DNA of 64,000 nt from Stomorhina lunata (GCA_933228675.1 OW121741.1:131949290-132013289); one strand, 5' to 3'; positions 12,700 through 25,634 are shown, counted from the stretch's first letter. Numbers and translations: made by a program. Notes: generated by a model not told the origin, from the letters alone.

Positions 12700-14110
12700 C
12701 CAAACAAATTACTCGTTGCATACTTTTAGACGCTTTTAAAAATAATTTTTTTGAAGCAAAAATTTTCATAGAAAATGCCTTACAAAAAATGTATCGATAA
12801 AATTTTTTTGTAATAAAAATTTCTAAATATAAATGAGATATCCTTTAAAATATCAATTTAAATGAGAAATCCTCTAAAAGGAGTCCAATTGTGAGATACT
12901 TTTTAATAGAAAAACTTTAAAGTTAGAAATCAAAAGTTCTAAAATAGTTTCAAGTGCCAGTTTAAAATGATTCTTCTAACAAAATTTGATTGAAACAAAT
13001 TTCAGTTGATCACTTACAATATGTATCAAAATATAAGAGATTTTAAAAAAATCACATTGCCTACTTTTAGGGGCTTTTATAGATAATTTCTTGAAGCAAC
13101 ATTTTTTAAAGCAAATTTTTGATAGAAATTTTTTTCATAGAAAATATATTACAAAAAACTTATCGAAAGAATTTTTGTAATAAAAAGTTCTTAATACAAA
13201 TGAGATATCCTTCAAAAAGAGTCTAGTATTGAAAAAAAATTCATTGCATACTTTTAAGAGCTTTTTTAAATAATTTTTTGTAGTAAAACTTTTGTAGACA
13301 CATTTTTGATAAAAATTTGTTCAAAGAAAATATCTCACAAAAAATTTATCGACAGAATTTTTGGAAAACAAAGTTTTAAGTATAAATGAGATATCGTTCA
13401 AAAATAGTCGAATTGTGAGATACTTTTCAATGAAAAAATATTAATAATTATATTCCTTATTTTCGCAACAAATCTCAATTACGGCAGTTGATCATATACA
13501 ATATGAATATAAAAGAGATTTTAAAACCACATTGTATACTTTTTGGAGCTTGTTTAGAAATTTTTGAAGCAACATTTTTTTAGGCAAATTTTGATACACA
13601 TTTTTTTCATAGAAAATATCTCGCAAAAAATTTATTGACAAAATTTTTGGAATAAAAAGCTGTTATAAATGTGATATCCATGAATAGTCGAATTAAAAAA
13701 AGGAGTTTTTAGATAATTTTTGGAATCAAAATATTTATAGACAAATTTTACAATTTTTTTTTTTATTTCTCGAAACATATCTCAATTATGGCATTTGAAT
13801 GTGAATCAAAATATAAGAGATTTTAGAAAAAAAAAATCACAATGCATACTTTTAGGTGCTTTTATACGAGTAGATAATTTTTTTAAGGAAAATTTTTTTA
13901 GACAAATTTTTTGATAAAAATTTTTTTCATCGAAAATATTTTATTGACAGAATTTTTGGAATAAAAAGTTGTGGTTATGTTGTAAAATCTTTAAAAAGTG
14001 TCGAATTGTGAGATTTTTTTTATTGAATACGGATTTTTATTCCTTATTTATCGAAAAAAGTTACCTTTAATATGAATAAAAATCACATTGCATACTCTTA
14101 GGAGCTTAAA
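12700..14110. repeat. Degenerate tandem repeat of roughly 180-350 bp
   Basis: At least five diverged copies share the order CATACTTTTAGG, GCTTTT, ATAATTTTTTGAAGCA, CATAGAAAATAT, ACAAAAAATTTATCGA, AATGAGATATCC. Copies begin near 12716, 13055, 13235, 13525 and 13840. Spacing is uneven, so the array has suffered many insertions and deletions and is probably old. Confidence 0.7.
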
Positions 14111-14677
14111 AATAGTTTATAAATTGTTTTACAACAAATATCTTGCTTTCTTTACTTAAATAAATGGAGAAACAAATATAACAAAAAGAAGAACTATATA
14201 AAAGTAGTTTTATATGCTTCTTCTTCTTCTAAGGGTATCCAAAAAAGTATTACCGAAATTTCTCAGATTTCGATTTGCTGCCAATGATATAATAAGGGCC
14301 TACTTTTAGGCGTTTGGAATTAGTAATTTTAATATTTTTCTCAATTTTTATATTCCAAAAATGTCCATAGCGATAAGAAATTTTGATATTGAATATTTAA
14401 ACTCCAGTTCAAGTTTTAACTATATTTTAGGATTTAAAAACTGAACTTTAAAGTTTTTGCTTATCCTAGAAATTTGGCATATTCACAAAAATTTTGTTTC
14501 GGTTTTGCAGTTAGAGTCCACAGAGACTCAAAACTTCAGTAGTCTTTTCGTTTTAAAAATTTTGTAGTAAATTGGATTATACCTGCAAATGTATGATACA
14601 AATCGTAGCAAAATGTCTACTAACTCATGAGGAAAAGGATTCTATTTGTTTTTTTTTTATATAAAGAACATGTCCAA

Positions 14678-14733
14678 ATACGAAATCTATAATACGAAAT
14701 CTATAATACGAAATCCATAATACGAAATCTATT
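14678..14733. repeat. Four 14-bp direct repeats
   Basis: Four adjacent copies of ATACGAAATCTATA, the third with one change and the last with one terminal change. A recent short tandem expansion in otherwise unremarkable intron (14111-15193). Confidence 0.9.
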
Positions 14734-15193
14734 ATAGTCGGATTTTAATACTTGTTTTTATAAATTGAGAATTTTGACAGATTTTTAAGGTACATAAATA
14801 TTTGTCGCTGGTAAAACTATCGACAAATATCGAGTCAAATCCATAAAATGGACCAAAATCTACTTTTGTTTTATCTTTTTCGCAACTTAAAGGCATTCTT
14901 TAAACTCCTAACAGTATGCTACAAGAATTTAAGATATTTTTTAAATGTTTTGATTTAACAATATTTTTGAATTTGTCGAGGCTTAGAAGTATTTATAATA
15001 CACAATTCCGATGGTTTTTGATCCGAAAGACAGAAAAGTTAATTTACAATATTCAAAGATTCTCATAAATCGGCAATCCCGCTTCTATAAACAAAAAAAC
15101 GTGTCGTCTAACAGGAAAAATCAAGAGGTATTCATTTTATCTTTAAATAAATTGGAAATAAATATCGAAAGATTCTGGTTAAATGGGAATACT

Positions 15194-15484
15194 GGGGCCA
15201 AAACGCCGCATTCGTTAGCGATTGAAATATAAAATAGTTCAGAAGCATTTGTGTAGTATACTTTTAGTATAATCTAAATAATATATAACATAAAAGGTAA
15301 GTTATTTGTCAAAAGTTAACTGATAGTAAAATAACTTAATTTTAACTAAATGTTTTGACAAAGAAACGCATATGTAGCTTATAGCTTATAGCATATAGCT
15401 ATCAAATTTATTAAACTTTAAATTATTTTGAAAATCCCTAAAGTATGTTACACAATATTTGCTTAAAAGTCTGAGTTTTCGATC
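15194..15484. mobile_element. GGGGCCAAAT-type MITE, right end truncated
   Basis: Begins with GGGGCCAAAACGCCGCATTC, a variant of the family terminal repeat. The interior matches the family in order (ACTTTTAGTATAATC, TTTGTCAAAA, CCCTAAAGTATGTTACACAA, AAGTCTGAGTTTTCGATC), but the outer half of the right terminal repeat is missing. It lies inside the PR-domain gene intron. Confidence 0.8.
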
Positions 15485-15599
15485 CTGCTTTTTCTCGAAA
15501 ACTCCTATCTTAAAATTTTTTTTAAATTACAAAGTATAACTCCAGATTTTGATATATTATTTGTATATATAAAAAAAAATTATTTTTAGCGTTATGGCT

Positions 15600-16720
15600 T
15601 CACATTTTTTTCCGTCGGTGTCTTAAGATCACAAGTCGAATCAGTTTTAGGATTTTCTTTAATAGATTTCTATTTTTGGATTTAAAGATTAACGTTTTTA
15701 TTAGACTTAACTCTAAACTTCTTCAAAATAGGATTTATTTATTTTATTGTTTAAAACCGACGGATTTTGATACTAAATATATTTTTAAGTGTCCAATAAA
15801 AAATGAGTTTTTTTTTTTAATTAAGTAACAATTTCTTAAAAATAGTCCGTCGGTTTTACTAGTCCTGTATTCACAAATCAGCCATAAAAACGTTTTTTCT
15901 ATTTGATTAAACTATTAAAAACACAGTACACAAATTTCTGATCATAAACGCCTAAAAGTATGCAACACACATTTTTGATTATTTTATTTTACTACTGGGG
16001 TCTAATAACCAAAGTAGGAATCCTTAAATTTCTCCAAATCTTTTTAAATTTCGGAATTTTGAATGGACAGGCCCAAAGGTAAAAGTTGTTAATGGATTTA
16101 TTATATTTCCAAGTTTCGGACAGAATGAAAATTCTTTTTAAAAATTGAAGTTTAAAATTTCACTCTGAGCTATACCGACGGGTTATGATACTTTCTTTAT
16201 AAGTCTCCAAAAAATCGGTACTTTTGGTAACTTATGTAAGACTCCTATAGAAATTTCCGTCGGTTCTGTATTCACTTTGTTCTATACCGTCGGATTTTGA
16301 TTTATCGGAAATCATTAGGATCTATTATATTTCAAATACAATTTTGAATGAAAAGACCCAGATATAAAAGTTGTCAATGGATATATTATATTTTTAGATT
16401 TTTAAGATCTCGAAAATCCTTCTTTAATACCAGGATTTATACATTCACTTTGTCGGTAAAGGATTTTTATGATTTGGGATGATCATTTCCGATAAAATGG
16501 ATATAGAATCTATTTTAATTGTAAAGAGATAGATCCAAGGTTAAAGTTTTTATGGAGGCATTTCTAAGTTTCTCGGATATCGGAAATTTTATTTTTAAAT
16601 TTATGTATTAATTTTGAGCAATACCGACGGAATTTGATGATTTTTTGTAGGTCTCCGATAAATCGAGAATTTTGGTAAATCATTTTTGACTTGCGCAAAA
16701 TAATCCGTCGGCTTGGAATA
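15600..16720. repeat. Modules bounded by CCGACGG and CCGTCGG
   Basis: Three modules are clear: 15757-15853, 16175-16263 and 16624-16711. Each opens with ACCGACGG, then TTTTGAT-type sequence, and closes 80-90 bp later with TCCGTCGG, the inverted form of the opening motif. Extra boundary motifs lie at 15612 and 16287. Centres are about 420-450 bp apart. The GC-rich motif stands out in very AT-rich DNA. Confidence 0.7.
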
Positions 16721-16729
16721 TTCTTTCAA

Positions 16730-17770
16730 ATTTGCAAAAATTTTGGATAACTAAGAAAAATTTACAAAAAATTTTAAAAATCTACAAAAATTTTGTAAAA
16801 TTATTTTTTTAAATTTAAGAAAAATTTGAAAAATCCACAAAAATTAAAAAAAAAATGTAAACAAATTTTGAAGAAAATTTACAAAAATTTTATAAAAAAT
16901 TTACAAAAATTTTGAAAAGTCCACAAAAAATTTTAAAAATCTACAAAAATTTTGTAAAATTATTTTTTTTCAAATTTAAGAAAAATTTGAAAAATCCACA
17001 AAAATTAAAAAAAAAATATACTCAAATTTTGAAGAAAATTTACAAAAATTTTATAAGAAGTTTACAAAAATTTTGAAAAATCTACAAAAAATTTTAAAAA
17101 TCTACAAAAATTTTGTAAAATTATTTTTTTCAAATTTAAGAAAAATTTGAAAAATCCACAAAAAATAAAAAAAATATACACAAATTTTGAAGAAAATTTA
17201 CAAAATTTTATAAGAAATTTACAAAAATTTTGACAAATCTACAAAAGTTTTTCTAAAAAATTTACAAAAATTTTTAAGAAAAATTACAAAAATTTTGAAA
17301 AAAAAACTTGCAAAATTTTTGAAAAAAATTAAAAAAAAAAATTGAAAAAAATGTACAAAAATTTTTAAAAAAATTTACAAAAATTTTCAAAATTTTTGAA
17401 AAAAATTTACTAAAGTTTTTAAGAAAATTACAAAAATTTTGAAAAATCTGCAGAAATTTTCAAAAAAAAGTTACAAACATTTTTAAGAAATTTACAAAAA
17501 TTTTGAAAAAAAAAAAATTACAAAAATTTTGAAAAAAAATTTACAAAAATTTTGGAAAAAAAATTTACAAAAATTTTGAAAAAAAAAAAACAAAAATTTT
17601 GAAAAAAAATTATAAAATTTTGAAGAATTTTACAAAATTTTGCAACAAAATATTTACAAAAATTTGAAAAAATTTACAAAACATTTACAAAAATTTTAAA
17701 GCAAATTTACAAAATTTTTTTAAATATCTCAAAATTTAAAAAAAAATTGCATAAAATTTTAAATATTGTA
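16730..17770. repeat. AT-rich tandem repeat, TTTACAAAAATTTTGAAAAA type
   Basis: Short units of about 20 bp, dominated by ACAAAAATTTTG. A second level of about 165-175 bp is visible: a block containing TTTAAGAAAAATTTGAAAAA and CCACAAAAA recurs near 16810, 16975 and 17135. The block ends about 70 bp from the donor of the first coding exon. Confidence 0.85.
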
Positions 17771-17839
17771 ATCTTTTTCCTAAAAATGTTTTCTTTTAAT
17801 TTTTTAAACACTTTTTTTCCTCCGAGGAGCTAGACCTAC

Positions 17840-17867
17840 CTGAGGCAGCATAACGATCGAAAATCAT
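17840..17867 (-). CDS. PR-domain gene, first coding exon
   Basis: The minus strand reads ATG and eight more codons, then one G, followed by donor GTAGGT. The peptide is MIFDRYAAS, with a split Gly completed by the GC at the start of the 7608 exon, giving MIFDRYAASG-STVEDY. The start context (AAGAAAATG) is good for flies. The joint evidence is the phase match and good splice sites on both sides, plus a peptide continuing smoothly into an acidic, Gly-rich segment. The exon is short, so this is a strong inference rather than proof. Upstream there is an AG (TTTTTAAG) just before the ATG, so an acceptor immediately 5' of the start cannot be excluded. Confidence 0.65.
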
Positions 17868-18560
17868 TTTCTTAAAAATTTATTCCAGTTTATCGTAGAG
17901 ATTTTGTTTTTAAATAAATTTCGTTGTTGTTGTTTGGTAAATAAAGAAAATTTTTCAATATTTTTTAATTTTTTTCAAAAAATTCTTTGGCACTTTTTGT
18001 TACATCTATAATAACTTTGTTAATTATTTATTTAATTGAAATTTTTATAATTTTTTAAACACAAAATTTTTTAATTTTTATTTGTAATTAGGTTTTATTT
18101 AAATTCTGAAATCATCATTAATTTCAAAATTTTTTTTTTTAATATTTTTAAAACTTTTTTTCAGATTTTTTTTTTTTAATTTAAATTTTTTTTGTTCAAA
18201 TTTCCAACGGAAATAGCGTAACAACTGGTTGCGTAAACACTTTACAATTAAATACTAAAATTTTTCGAAGCCACAGATGAGTAACAGTAACAGAATGAAG
18301 GAAGAATCTACTATTTCGTTCACATAATATCCAAATCCAAATTCAAGCAAATTCTATATAAAAATGACGACGTTCTTCTTGTTATTTCAAATGATGATTA
18401 TGTTGATGATGAGGTTAAAGAGTGTCTCTCGTGATTTTTCCTTATTTTTTTTTTCTTGAAAATTATTATGAAATCTTCAATATCTTTTTTTTTTGAAATG
18501 AAAAATACACGAATACGAATGCGTAGTTGGTGTAAACGCGTATTTGACGTGATGACGTCG
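17868..18560 (-). promoter_or_regulatory. Candidate 5' UTR and proximal promoter of the PR-domain gene
   Basis: Sequence 5' of the ATG on the minus strand is A-rich and free of coding features, as in fly 5' UTRs. 18190-18330 and 18530-18570 have higher complexity than the surroundings. One palindromic TGACGTCG site resembling a CRE/bZIP site lies at about 18548-18555. No convincing TATA or initiator could be fixed, so the transcription start is not located. Confidence 0.3.
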
Positions 18561-20052
18561 TGACAGAGAATGAACTGTTTGGGTTTAATATTTAAAAATG
18601 AGGTTGAGGATGATGTTTTGACGACGATGATGATGTCGGTGATGAGTTGATATTTTGAGGAGGATACTACAACTACTCATTGAGTAGTTTGTATGTATAC
18701 GTTTTAGATGTATCTGTGTGTATGATTTTTTTTTCTGTTGTTGTTGTTAAACGAATTCAATTGTGACCGTTTGTCGTGTGTATCGTATCTGTAAAGAGAT
18801 GAATCTCTTCTAACAACAAACAAACATTGAGATTGAATTTCAAACAAATAGAATAGAACACAACACAACATACACACACACACTGTGTACAACATCCAAC
18901 TGAAATATGGTGGTGGTTAAGTTGCAAGGATGAGAGTTTGAATGTTTGATTGTATTGTGTGTTTGGTTATAGCTTCAACCTATAGGTATCATCACCATCT
19001 TCATCTATGTATAGGAAGGACATTTAGGGTAGATGTTGGGTTTAAAGGACGAGATGTATCGTTATTCCTTTGGCTTATCCATACACTCTCACTCACAGAG
19101 ATAACATACACTCATACAACTCCATAAAACGTATGATAAATAAAGTTACTCAATCCTCCAACAGATACACTCTGATTAAGGGTTGTTTTCATTTCTTTTT
19201 TTTCAAATAATTAAAAAAATTTTGAGTTAAATTTTTAAAATCTTCAACCAAATTCTGATTTGATTTTCATTTTTTTTATCAAAATTATCTTTTTCAAACT
19301 TTTTTAAAGCAACACATAAAATAATAAGCAAAATTTAACCCGTCTTTTTCGAAAGTCTCCTATCAAACTGACTTCTTTTTAAGACTAACTGACTGACTGC
19401 TCTATTCTTTAGTCTGTTACCGAGATTATTTGAATTGAAATGAAATCAAATCAAGAAAAAAAATATAGCAACAAACAAAAAAGACACATTCTTCTGTTCT
19501 GTTTCAATTTCAATTTCCCCAACCTCAAAAGCTTAGAAAAACATTAAACATTTCTTTATACACATATACAATATATAATTTTTCAAAACCCCACCAAAAA
19601 CCACCATCCCTAACGTTGCCACCAAACAGCAAAAAAACCTCAGAAATATGTTTGTTTAAAACTTTTTCTATTTTCATACAAAATAAAAAACCTCAGCCAG
19701 ACATTGTGGACGACTGAGGTTGTTTTTAATTTTTTTGAAGGAGGATATTTTACTACATATAAAAAGGGATTTGCGCCGTCTGTTTTTTTTTTTTTTGGTT
19801 ATACCCTACACGTTACAATGTGGGTCTAACATAGATCCAGAGAACATAAAGTTAATTAGAAGCACTTCTCTAGTTCATCTGATGTTGTCATCTCACTTTT
19901 TATCTCTGTTTGCCTAAGAATATAAATTGATCAAACTTGAGTTATATGATCCGAATTTTGGGGTCTAGTAAACTTAAGCAACTCAGAATCACTCCCATAT
20001 ATCTGTCAAAATACCCCATAATATAAGCATGATACTCTCCTTAATAAATCAC
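18561..20052. other. Non-coding stretch with simple GATGAT and ACAC tracts
   Basis: 18600-18660 and 18970-19010 are rich in GATGAT and CATCAC triplets, and 18870-18890 has a short AC run. Open frames here (for example 18942-19127) are short, with codon use like simple repeats. No gene is supported. Confidence 0.45.
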
Positions 20053-20360
20053 TCGGCAAATCCCCGCATTCGATATCAATCGAAAACTTCAACTTTAAAG
20101 CAAATATTGTGTAACATATCTTAAGGATTTGCAAAATAATTTATTTTGAAAAAAGTTTAATAACATTTGATATCTAAACATATCCGGTTGTTTGTCAAAA
20201 TATTCAGTTTAAATGAAATTCATTTACTATCAGGAAGTTAAGATGGAACAAATAAGTGACAATATAGTAAACCGTATATGTTATATATTATTTAGTTAAT
20301 CCTAAAAGTATGCTACACAAATGTTTCTGAAATATGTCACATTTCAAACGATATCAAATG
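20053..20360. mobile_element. GGGGCCAAAT-type MITE, both ends worn
   Basis: Internal order matches the family: CCCGCATTCGATATC, ATTGTGTAACAT, TTTGTCAAAA, TTTACTATCAGGAA, TATATGTTATATATT, CCTAAAAGTATGCTACACAA, then a decayed right end (ACGATATCAAATG). Terminal GGGGCC is lost on both sides. Confidence 0.75.
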
Positions 20361-20559
20361 ATCAAACAATCGAACTTGTTTTGCAATGCCTGTTTTTCAT
20401 CGATGATTTAGTTCAAAGTTTTGACACCAATAACCAAAAATGAACTCAAAAAGTCACTTCTAGAGTAAAATATTTACGCCTTGATTGAAACTCGTCACTA
20501 GAATTGTTCTTGTAAATCGGTGCAGAATTTTTGATAGAATTCGTTTAAATCTCTTTTTT

Positions 20560-23500
20560 GAAAATTTTTCTATAAAAATTTTTATTCGAAAATTTTTCTG
20601 TAAAAACTTTGACTGGAAAATTGTTCTAAAAAAATTTTTACTAGAAAATTTTTCTATAAAAATTTTGTGTCGAAAATTTTTGTATAAAAATTTTGTCTCG
20701 AAAATTTTTTCTATAAAAATTTACTCTCGAAAATTTTTTTATAAAAATTTTGTCTCGAAAATTTTTCTCTAAAAATTTTGTAAATTTTTAGAGAAAAAAA
20801 TTTTTCTCTAAAAATTTTGTCTCGAAAATTTTTCTACAAAAATTAAGTCTAGAAAACTTTTCTTTAAACATTTAGTCTCAATAATTTTTCTATGAAAATT
20901 TGGTCTCGAAGAATTTTCTTTAAAAATTTGGTCATAAAAATGTTTCTATAAATATTTATTCTCAAAAATTTTTCTATAAGAATTTTGTCTCGGACATTTT
21001 TCTATAAAAATTAAATTAAGTCTCGAAGACTTTTCTTTTAAAAATTTAGTCTCGAAACATTTTCTATAAAAATTTTAACTCGAAAATTGTTCTATAAAAA
21101 TTTTGTCCGAAAATTTTTCTATAAAAATTTTAACTCGAAAATTTTTCTATAAAAATTTTAACTCGAAAATTTTTCTATAAAAATTTTAACTCGAAAATTT
21201 TTCTATAAAAATTTTAACTCGAAAATTTTTATATAAAAATTTTTATATAAAAATTTTGTTTCGAACATTTTTGTATCAAAATTTTGTCTCGAAAATTTTT
21301 CTACAAAAATTTTAACTCGAAAATTTTTCTATAAAAATTTTGTCTCGAAAATTTTTCGATAAAAATTTTATGTCGAAAATTTTTCTATAAAAATTTTGTC
21401 TCGAAAATTTTTCTACAAAAATTATGTCTGGAAAACTTTTCTTTAAAAATTTAGTCTCGATAATTTTTCTATGCAATTTGTTCTAATTTCGAAGAATTTT
21501 CTTTAAAAATTTGGTCATAAAAATGTTTCTATAAATATTTATTCTCAAAAATTTTTCTATAAGAATTTTGTCTCAGACATTTTTCTATAAAAATTAAATT
21601 AAGTCTCGAAGACTTTTCTTTTAAAAATTTAGTCTCGAAAAATTTTCTATAAAAATTTTAACTCGAAAATTGTTCTATAAAAATTTTGTCCGAAAATTTT
21701 TCTATAAAACTTTTAACTCGAAAATTTTTCTATAAAAATTTTAACTCGAAAATTTTTCTATAAAAATTTTAACTCGAAAATTTTTGTATAAAAATTTTGT
21801 TTCGAAAATTTTTGTATCAAAATTTTGTCTCGAAAATTTTTCTACAAAAATTTTAACTCGAAAATTTTTCTATAAAAATTTTATCTCGAAAATTTTTCTA
21901 TAAAAATTTTGTCTCGAAAATTTTTCCATAAAAATTTTGTCACAAAAATTTTTCTATAAAAATTTTGTCTCGAAAATTTTTTTATAAAAATTTTGTCTCG
22001 AAAATTTTTCTATAAAAATTTTGTCTCGAAAATTTTTCTATAAAAATTTACTCTCTAAAATTTTTCTATAAAAATGTTTACTCGAAAATTTTTCTATAAA
22101 AATATTGACTCGAAAATTTTTCTATAAAAATGTTGACTCGAAAATTTTGCTATAAAAATTTTAACTCGAAAATTTTTCTATAAAAAAATTTTGCCTCGAA
22201 AATTTTTCTATAAAAACTTAGTCTCGAAAATTTTTCTATAAAAATTTTGTCTCGATAATTTTTCTATAAAATTTTTGTAAAAAAATTTTTCTATAAAAAT
22301 TTGGTCTAGAAAATTTTTCTAAAAAAAATTTTCTCTCGAAAACTTTTCTATAAAAATTTTGTCTCGAAAATTTTTTTATAAAAATTTTGTCTCGAAAATT
22401 TTTCTATAAAAATTTTGTCTCGAAATATTTTCTATAAAAATTTTGTATCGAAAATTTTTCTATAAAAATTTGGTCTCGAAAATTTTTCTATAAAAATTTG
22501 GTCTCGAAAATTTTTCTATAAAAATTTTGTCTCGAAAATTTTTCTATAAAAATTTTTTCTCAAAAAATTTTCTATTAAAATTTCGTCTCAAAAAATTTTC
22601 TATAAAAATTTTCGCTCGAAAATTTTTGTATACAAATTTTGTCTCGAAAAGTTTTTCTACAAAAATTTTAAAATTTTTCTTTAAAAATTTTGTCTCGAAA
22701 ATTTTTCTATAAAAATTTTGTCTCGAAAATTTTTCTATAAAAATTTTGTCTCGAAAATTTTTCTATAAAAATTTTTTCTCAAAAAATTTTCTATTAAAAT
22801 TTCGTCTCGAAAAATTTTCTATAAAAATTTTCGCTCGAAAATTTTTGTATACAAATTTTGTCTCGAAAAGTTTTTCTACAAAAATTTTAAAATTTTTCTA
22901 TAAAAATTTTGTCTCGAAAATTTTTCTATAAAAATTTTTTCTCAAAAAATTTTCTATTAAAATTTCGTCTCGAAAAATTTTCTATAAAAATTTTCGCTCG
23001 AAAATTTTTGTATACAAATTTTGTCTCGAAAAGTTTTTCTATAAAAATTTTGTCTCGAAAATTTTTCTATAAAAATTTTGTCTCGAAAATTTTTCTTTAA
23101 AAATTTTGTCTCGAAAATTTTTCTTTAAAAATTTTGTCTCGAAAATTTTTCTATAAAAATTTTGTCTCGAAAATTTTTCTATAAAAATTTTGTCTCGAAA
23201 ATTTTTCTATAAAAATTTTTTCTCAAAAAATTTTCTATTAAAATTTCGTCTCGAAAAATTTTCTATAAAAATTTTCGCTTGAAAATTTTTGTATACAAAT
23301 TTTGTCTCGAAAAGTTTTTCTACAAAAATTTTAACTTGAAAATTTTTTTATAAAAATTTTGTCTCGAAAATTTTTCTACAAAAATTGTGTTTCGAAAATT
23401 TTTCTATAAAAATTTTGTCTCGAAAATTATTCTATAAAAATTTTTTCTCAAAAAATTTTCTATTAAAATTTCGTCTCGAAAAATTTTCTATAAAAATTTT

Positions 23501-24164
23501 CGCTCGAAAATTTTTGTATACAAATTTTGTCTCGAAAAGTTTTTTTATAAAAATTTTGTCTCGAAAATTTTTCTATAAAAATTTTTTCTCAAAAAATTTT
23601 TTATTAAAATTTCGTCTCGAAAAATTTTCTATAAAAATTTTCGCTCGAAAATTTTTTTATACAAATTTTGTCTCGAAAAGTTTTTCTACAAAAATTTTAA
23701 CTTGAAAATTTTTTTATAAAAATTTTGTCTCGAAAATTTTTCTACAAAAATTGTGTTTCGAAAATTTTTCTATAAAAATTTTGTCTCGAAAATTTTTCTA
23801 TAAAAATTTTTTCTCAAAAAATTTTCTATTAAAATTTTGTCTCGAAAATTTTTCTATAAAAATTTTGTCTCGAAAATTTTTGTATACAAATTTTGTCTCG
23901 AAAAGTTTTTCTATAAAAATTTTGTCTCGAAAATTTTTCTATAAAAATTTTGTCTCGAAAATTTTTCTATAAAAATTTTGTCTCGAAAATTTTTCTAAAA
24001 AAATTTTGTCTCGAAAATTTTTCTATAAAAATTTTGTCTCGAAAATTTTTCTATAAAAATTTTGTCTCGAAAAATTCTATAAAAATTTTGTCTCCAAAAT
24101 TTTTCTATAAAAATTTTCTCTCGAAAATTTTTCTATAAAAATTTTGTCTCGAAAATTTTTCTAT
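20560..24164. repeat. AT-rich 28-bp satellite (linker GTCTCG type)
   Basis: About 129 units of TTTTTCTATAAAAATTTT plus AAAA and a GTCTCG linker. Decay is greater on the left. Higher-order structure is present. A segment with AAGTCTCGAAGAC recurs about 582 bp apart (21018 and 21600). A block containing TATACAAATTTTGTCTCG recurs near 22630, 22850, 23010, 23290, 23515, 23660 and 23880. The right edge at 24164 is abrupt. Several short open frames with Phe-Tyr-Lys-Asn-Phe repeats are products of the array and not genes. Confidence 0.97.
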
Positions 24165-25634
24165 CCATGTCCACCATTCAGTGGTATTTAAGTTTGGCAT
24201 AAATTTAAAATTTATTTTTTGTACATTATTACTTTTTTTGTTATCTTTTAGCTAAATATGCAAATATATGCACATGATTTGTATTCTAGTAGAAAGCTGG
24301 TATATTAGGCTCTTCCTTGTGAGAAATTAAGATCTATAGGTTATCATTCAGAAAAATTATATTAAATCAAAACTCAGGTTATTTTTCAAATTTTGCAAAA
24401 AAGTCATTTTCACAAGATATTTAGTGGGAGATTAGCTTAAATTTTATGCTATAGGGTATCTTATGGTCAAGTCTGACCCACAACATTCTGTAACAAGTTT
24501 CTAGTTTCATACTAAAACTCTTTTTTACAACCAAATCAATGTCACATTTAGCTAACTAACGAAGACCCCTAAGGAGTATTTGTTGTTATCTAAGTTTAGA
24601 TTCTATACATTCATCTACAAAAATTCCATTATATATAAATAAAGACTTATTCAAAAAAACATATGCCTCCATTACCCAAGGAGGCGTACATATATAATTT
24701 TCTCTTTTTTTTACTTCAGCAGAAATCATTGTTCCAGTAACTGAAACCACAGAATCCCAACCAAAGTTCCATTTTTTTTTTTTTTTTTGTATGTGTTATC
24801 GCTTTTTGTAACGTACAAAACAAATTGTGAAACCAAATCAAATAATTGAAACCTACACACAACAGAGGAAGACTTTTCAAATTCAAATAAAAGTTATTTT
24901 TTTCTATTTCTTATTTTGAGTCACTCATCTCTTTTAAATATTTATGAATATACAAACATTTCTGGCATCGAACTCATACTTCTCTATCAGTTTACAACCT
25001 CAAACATACTCGTACACATTCATTTGTTAGCAGTAGAGAAAAAAAACTCTCAAACTCCCTTAAAGTCGATTACTTATACATTCGCATTTAAACTCCTTTT
25101 GTGTATGTTACAGTTGGAAAGAAGTCTTTTTTTGTTCAGTTGTAGCCTTAGGTTAGACTACACTCATTCATCCGTTTCTTATTGGTATTCTATTTTATTT
25201 GTTTGAAGAGCAGAAAGAATAAGTTCAAAAATGGCCGTCTCTTAACCAATTCAAAATCATCTTATTTTAATTTTCTTCATAAATACTTATAAAAATTCTT
25301 GAAGACTCATCTTCTCTTGAAAAGTATTTCCCCATTTTTGAACTGATAATTCTGGAATTTTAAAATTCTTTGGAATTTGAGATAATTTTTTTTTATATAT
25401 TCTCTGGATTCAGGGAATTTCTGGTTGAAACCTAAAAAAACGTCATGGAATTTTTTTATATAATGTTAAAATGTTTTTTTTTTATCAAAATTTTGGGGGG
25501 AAATTCAGCAAATGATAAGGAGCTAAAAATTTCCAAAAAGTTAACAAAGATTAAAATAAATAATTAGCAACAATTTGCAATAAAAGCATCGTGTGCTTTA
25601 AAATTTCCGAAAATGTTCTTCTTCTGATTAAAAT
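24165..25634. other. AT-rich spacer with one reversed copy of the octamer repeat
   Basis: 24251-24298 is a reverse-orientation copy of the ATTTGCATAT repeat described at 28700-29600 (GCTAAATATGCAAATATATG, then CTAGTAGAAAGCT). The rest, including a 96-codon open frame at 24916-25206, has no recognisable feature. Confidence 0.5.

Larger units (their letters stand above)
7609..17839 (-). other. 10.2-kb intron of the PR-domain gene, largely satellite-like
   Basis: Bounded by donor GTAGGT at its 17839 end and acceptor CTTCCAG at its 7609 end. The phase matches on both sides (G plus GC gives Gly). Most of its length is degenerate AT-rich tandem repeat (7670-10430, 12700-14110, 15600-17770) plus one MITE fragment. 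No internal exon was seen. Confidence 0.7.

Noticed and set aside
20485..24138. Several 60-106 codon frames rich in Phe, Lys, Asn and Tyr
   Set aside because: All lie inside the 28-bp AT-rich satellite and repeat with it. The same holds for frames at 8652, 10156, 45019 and 62745.
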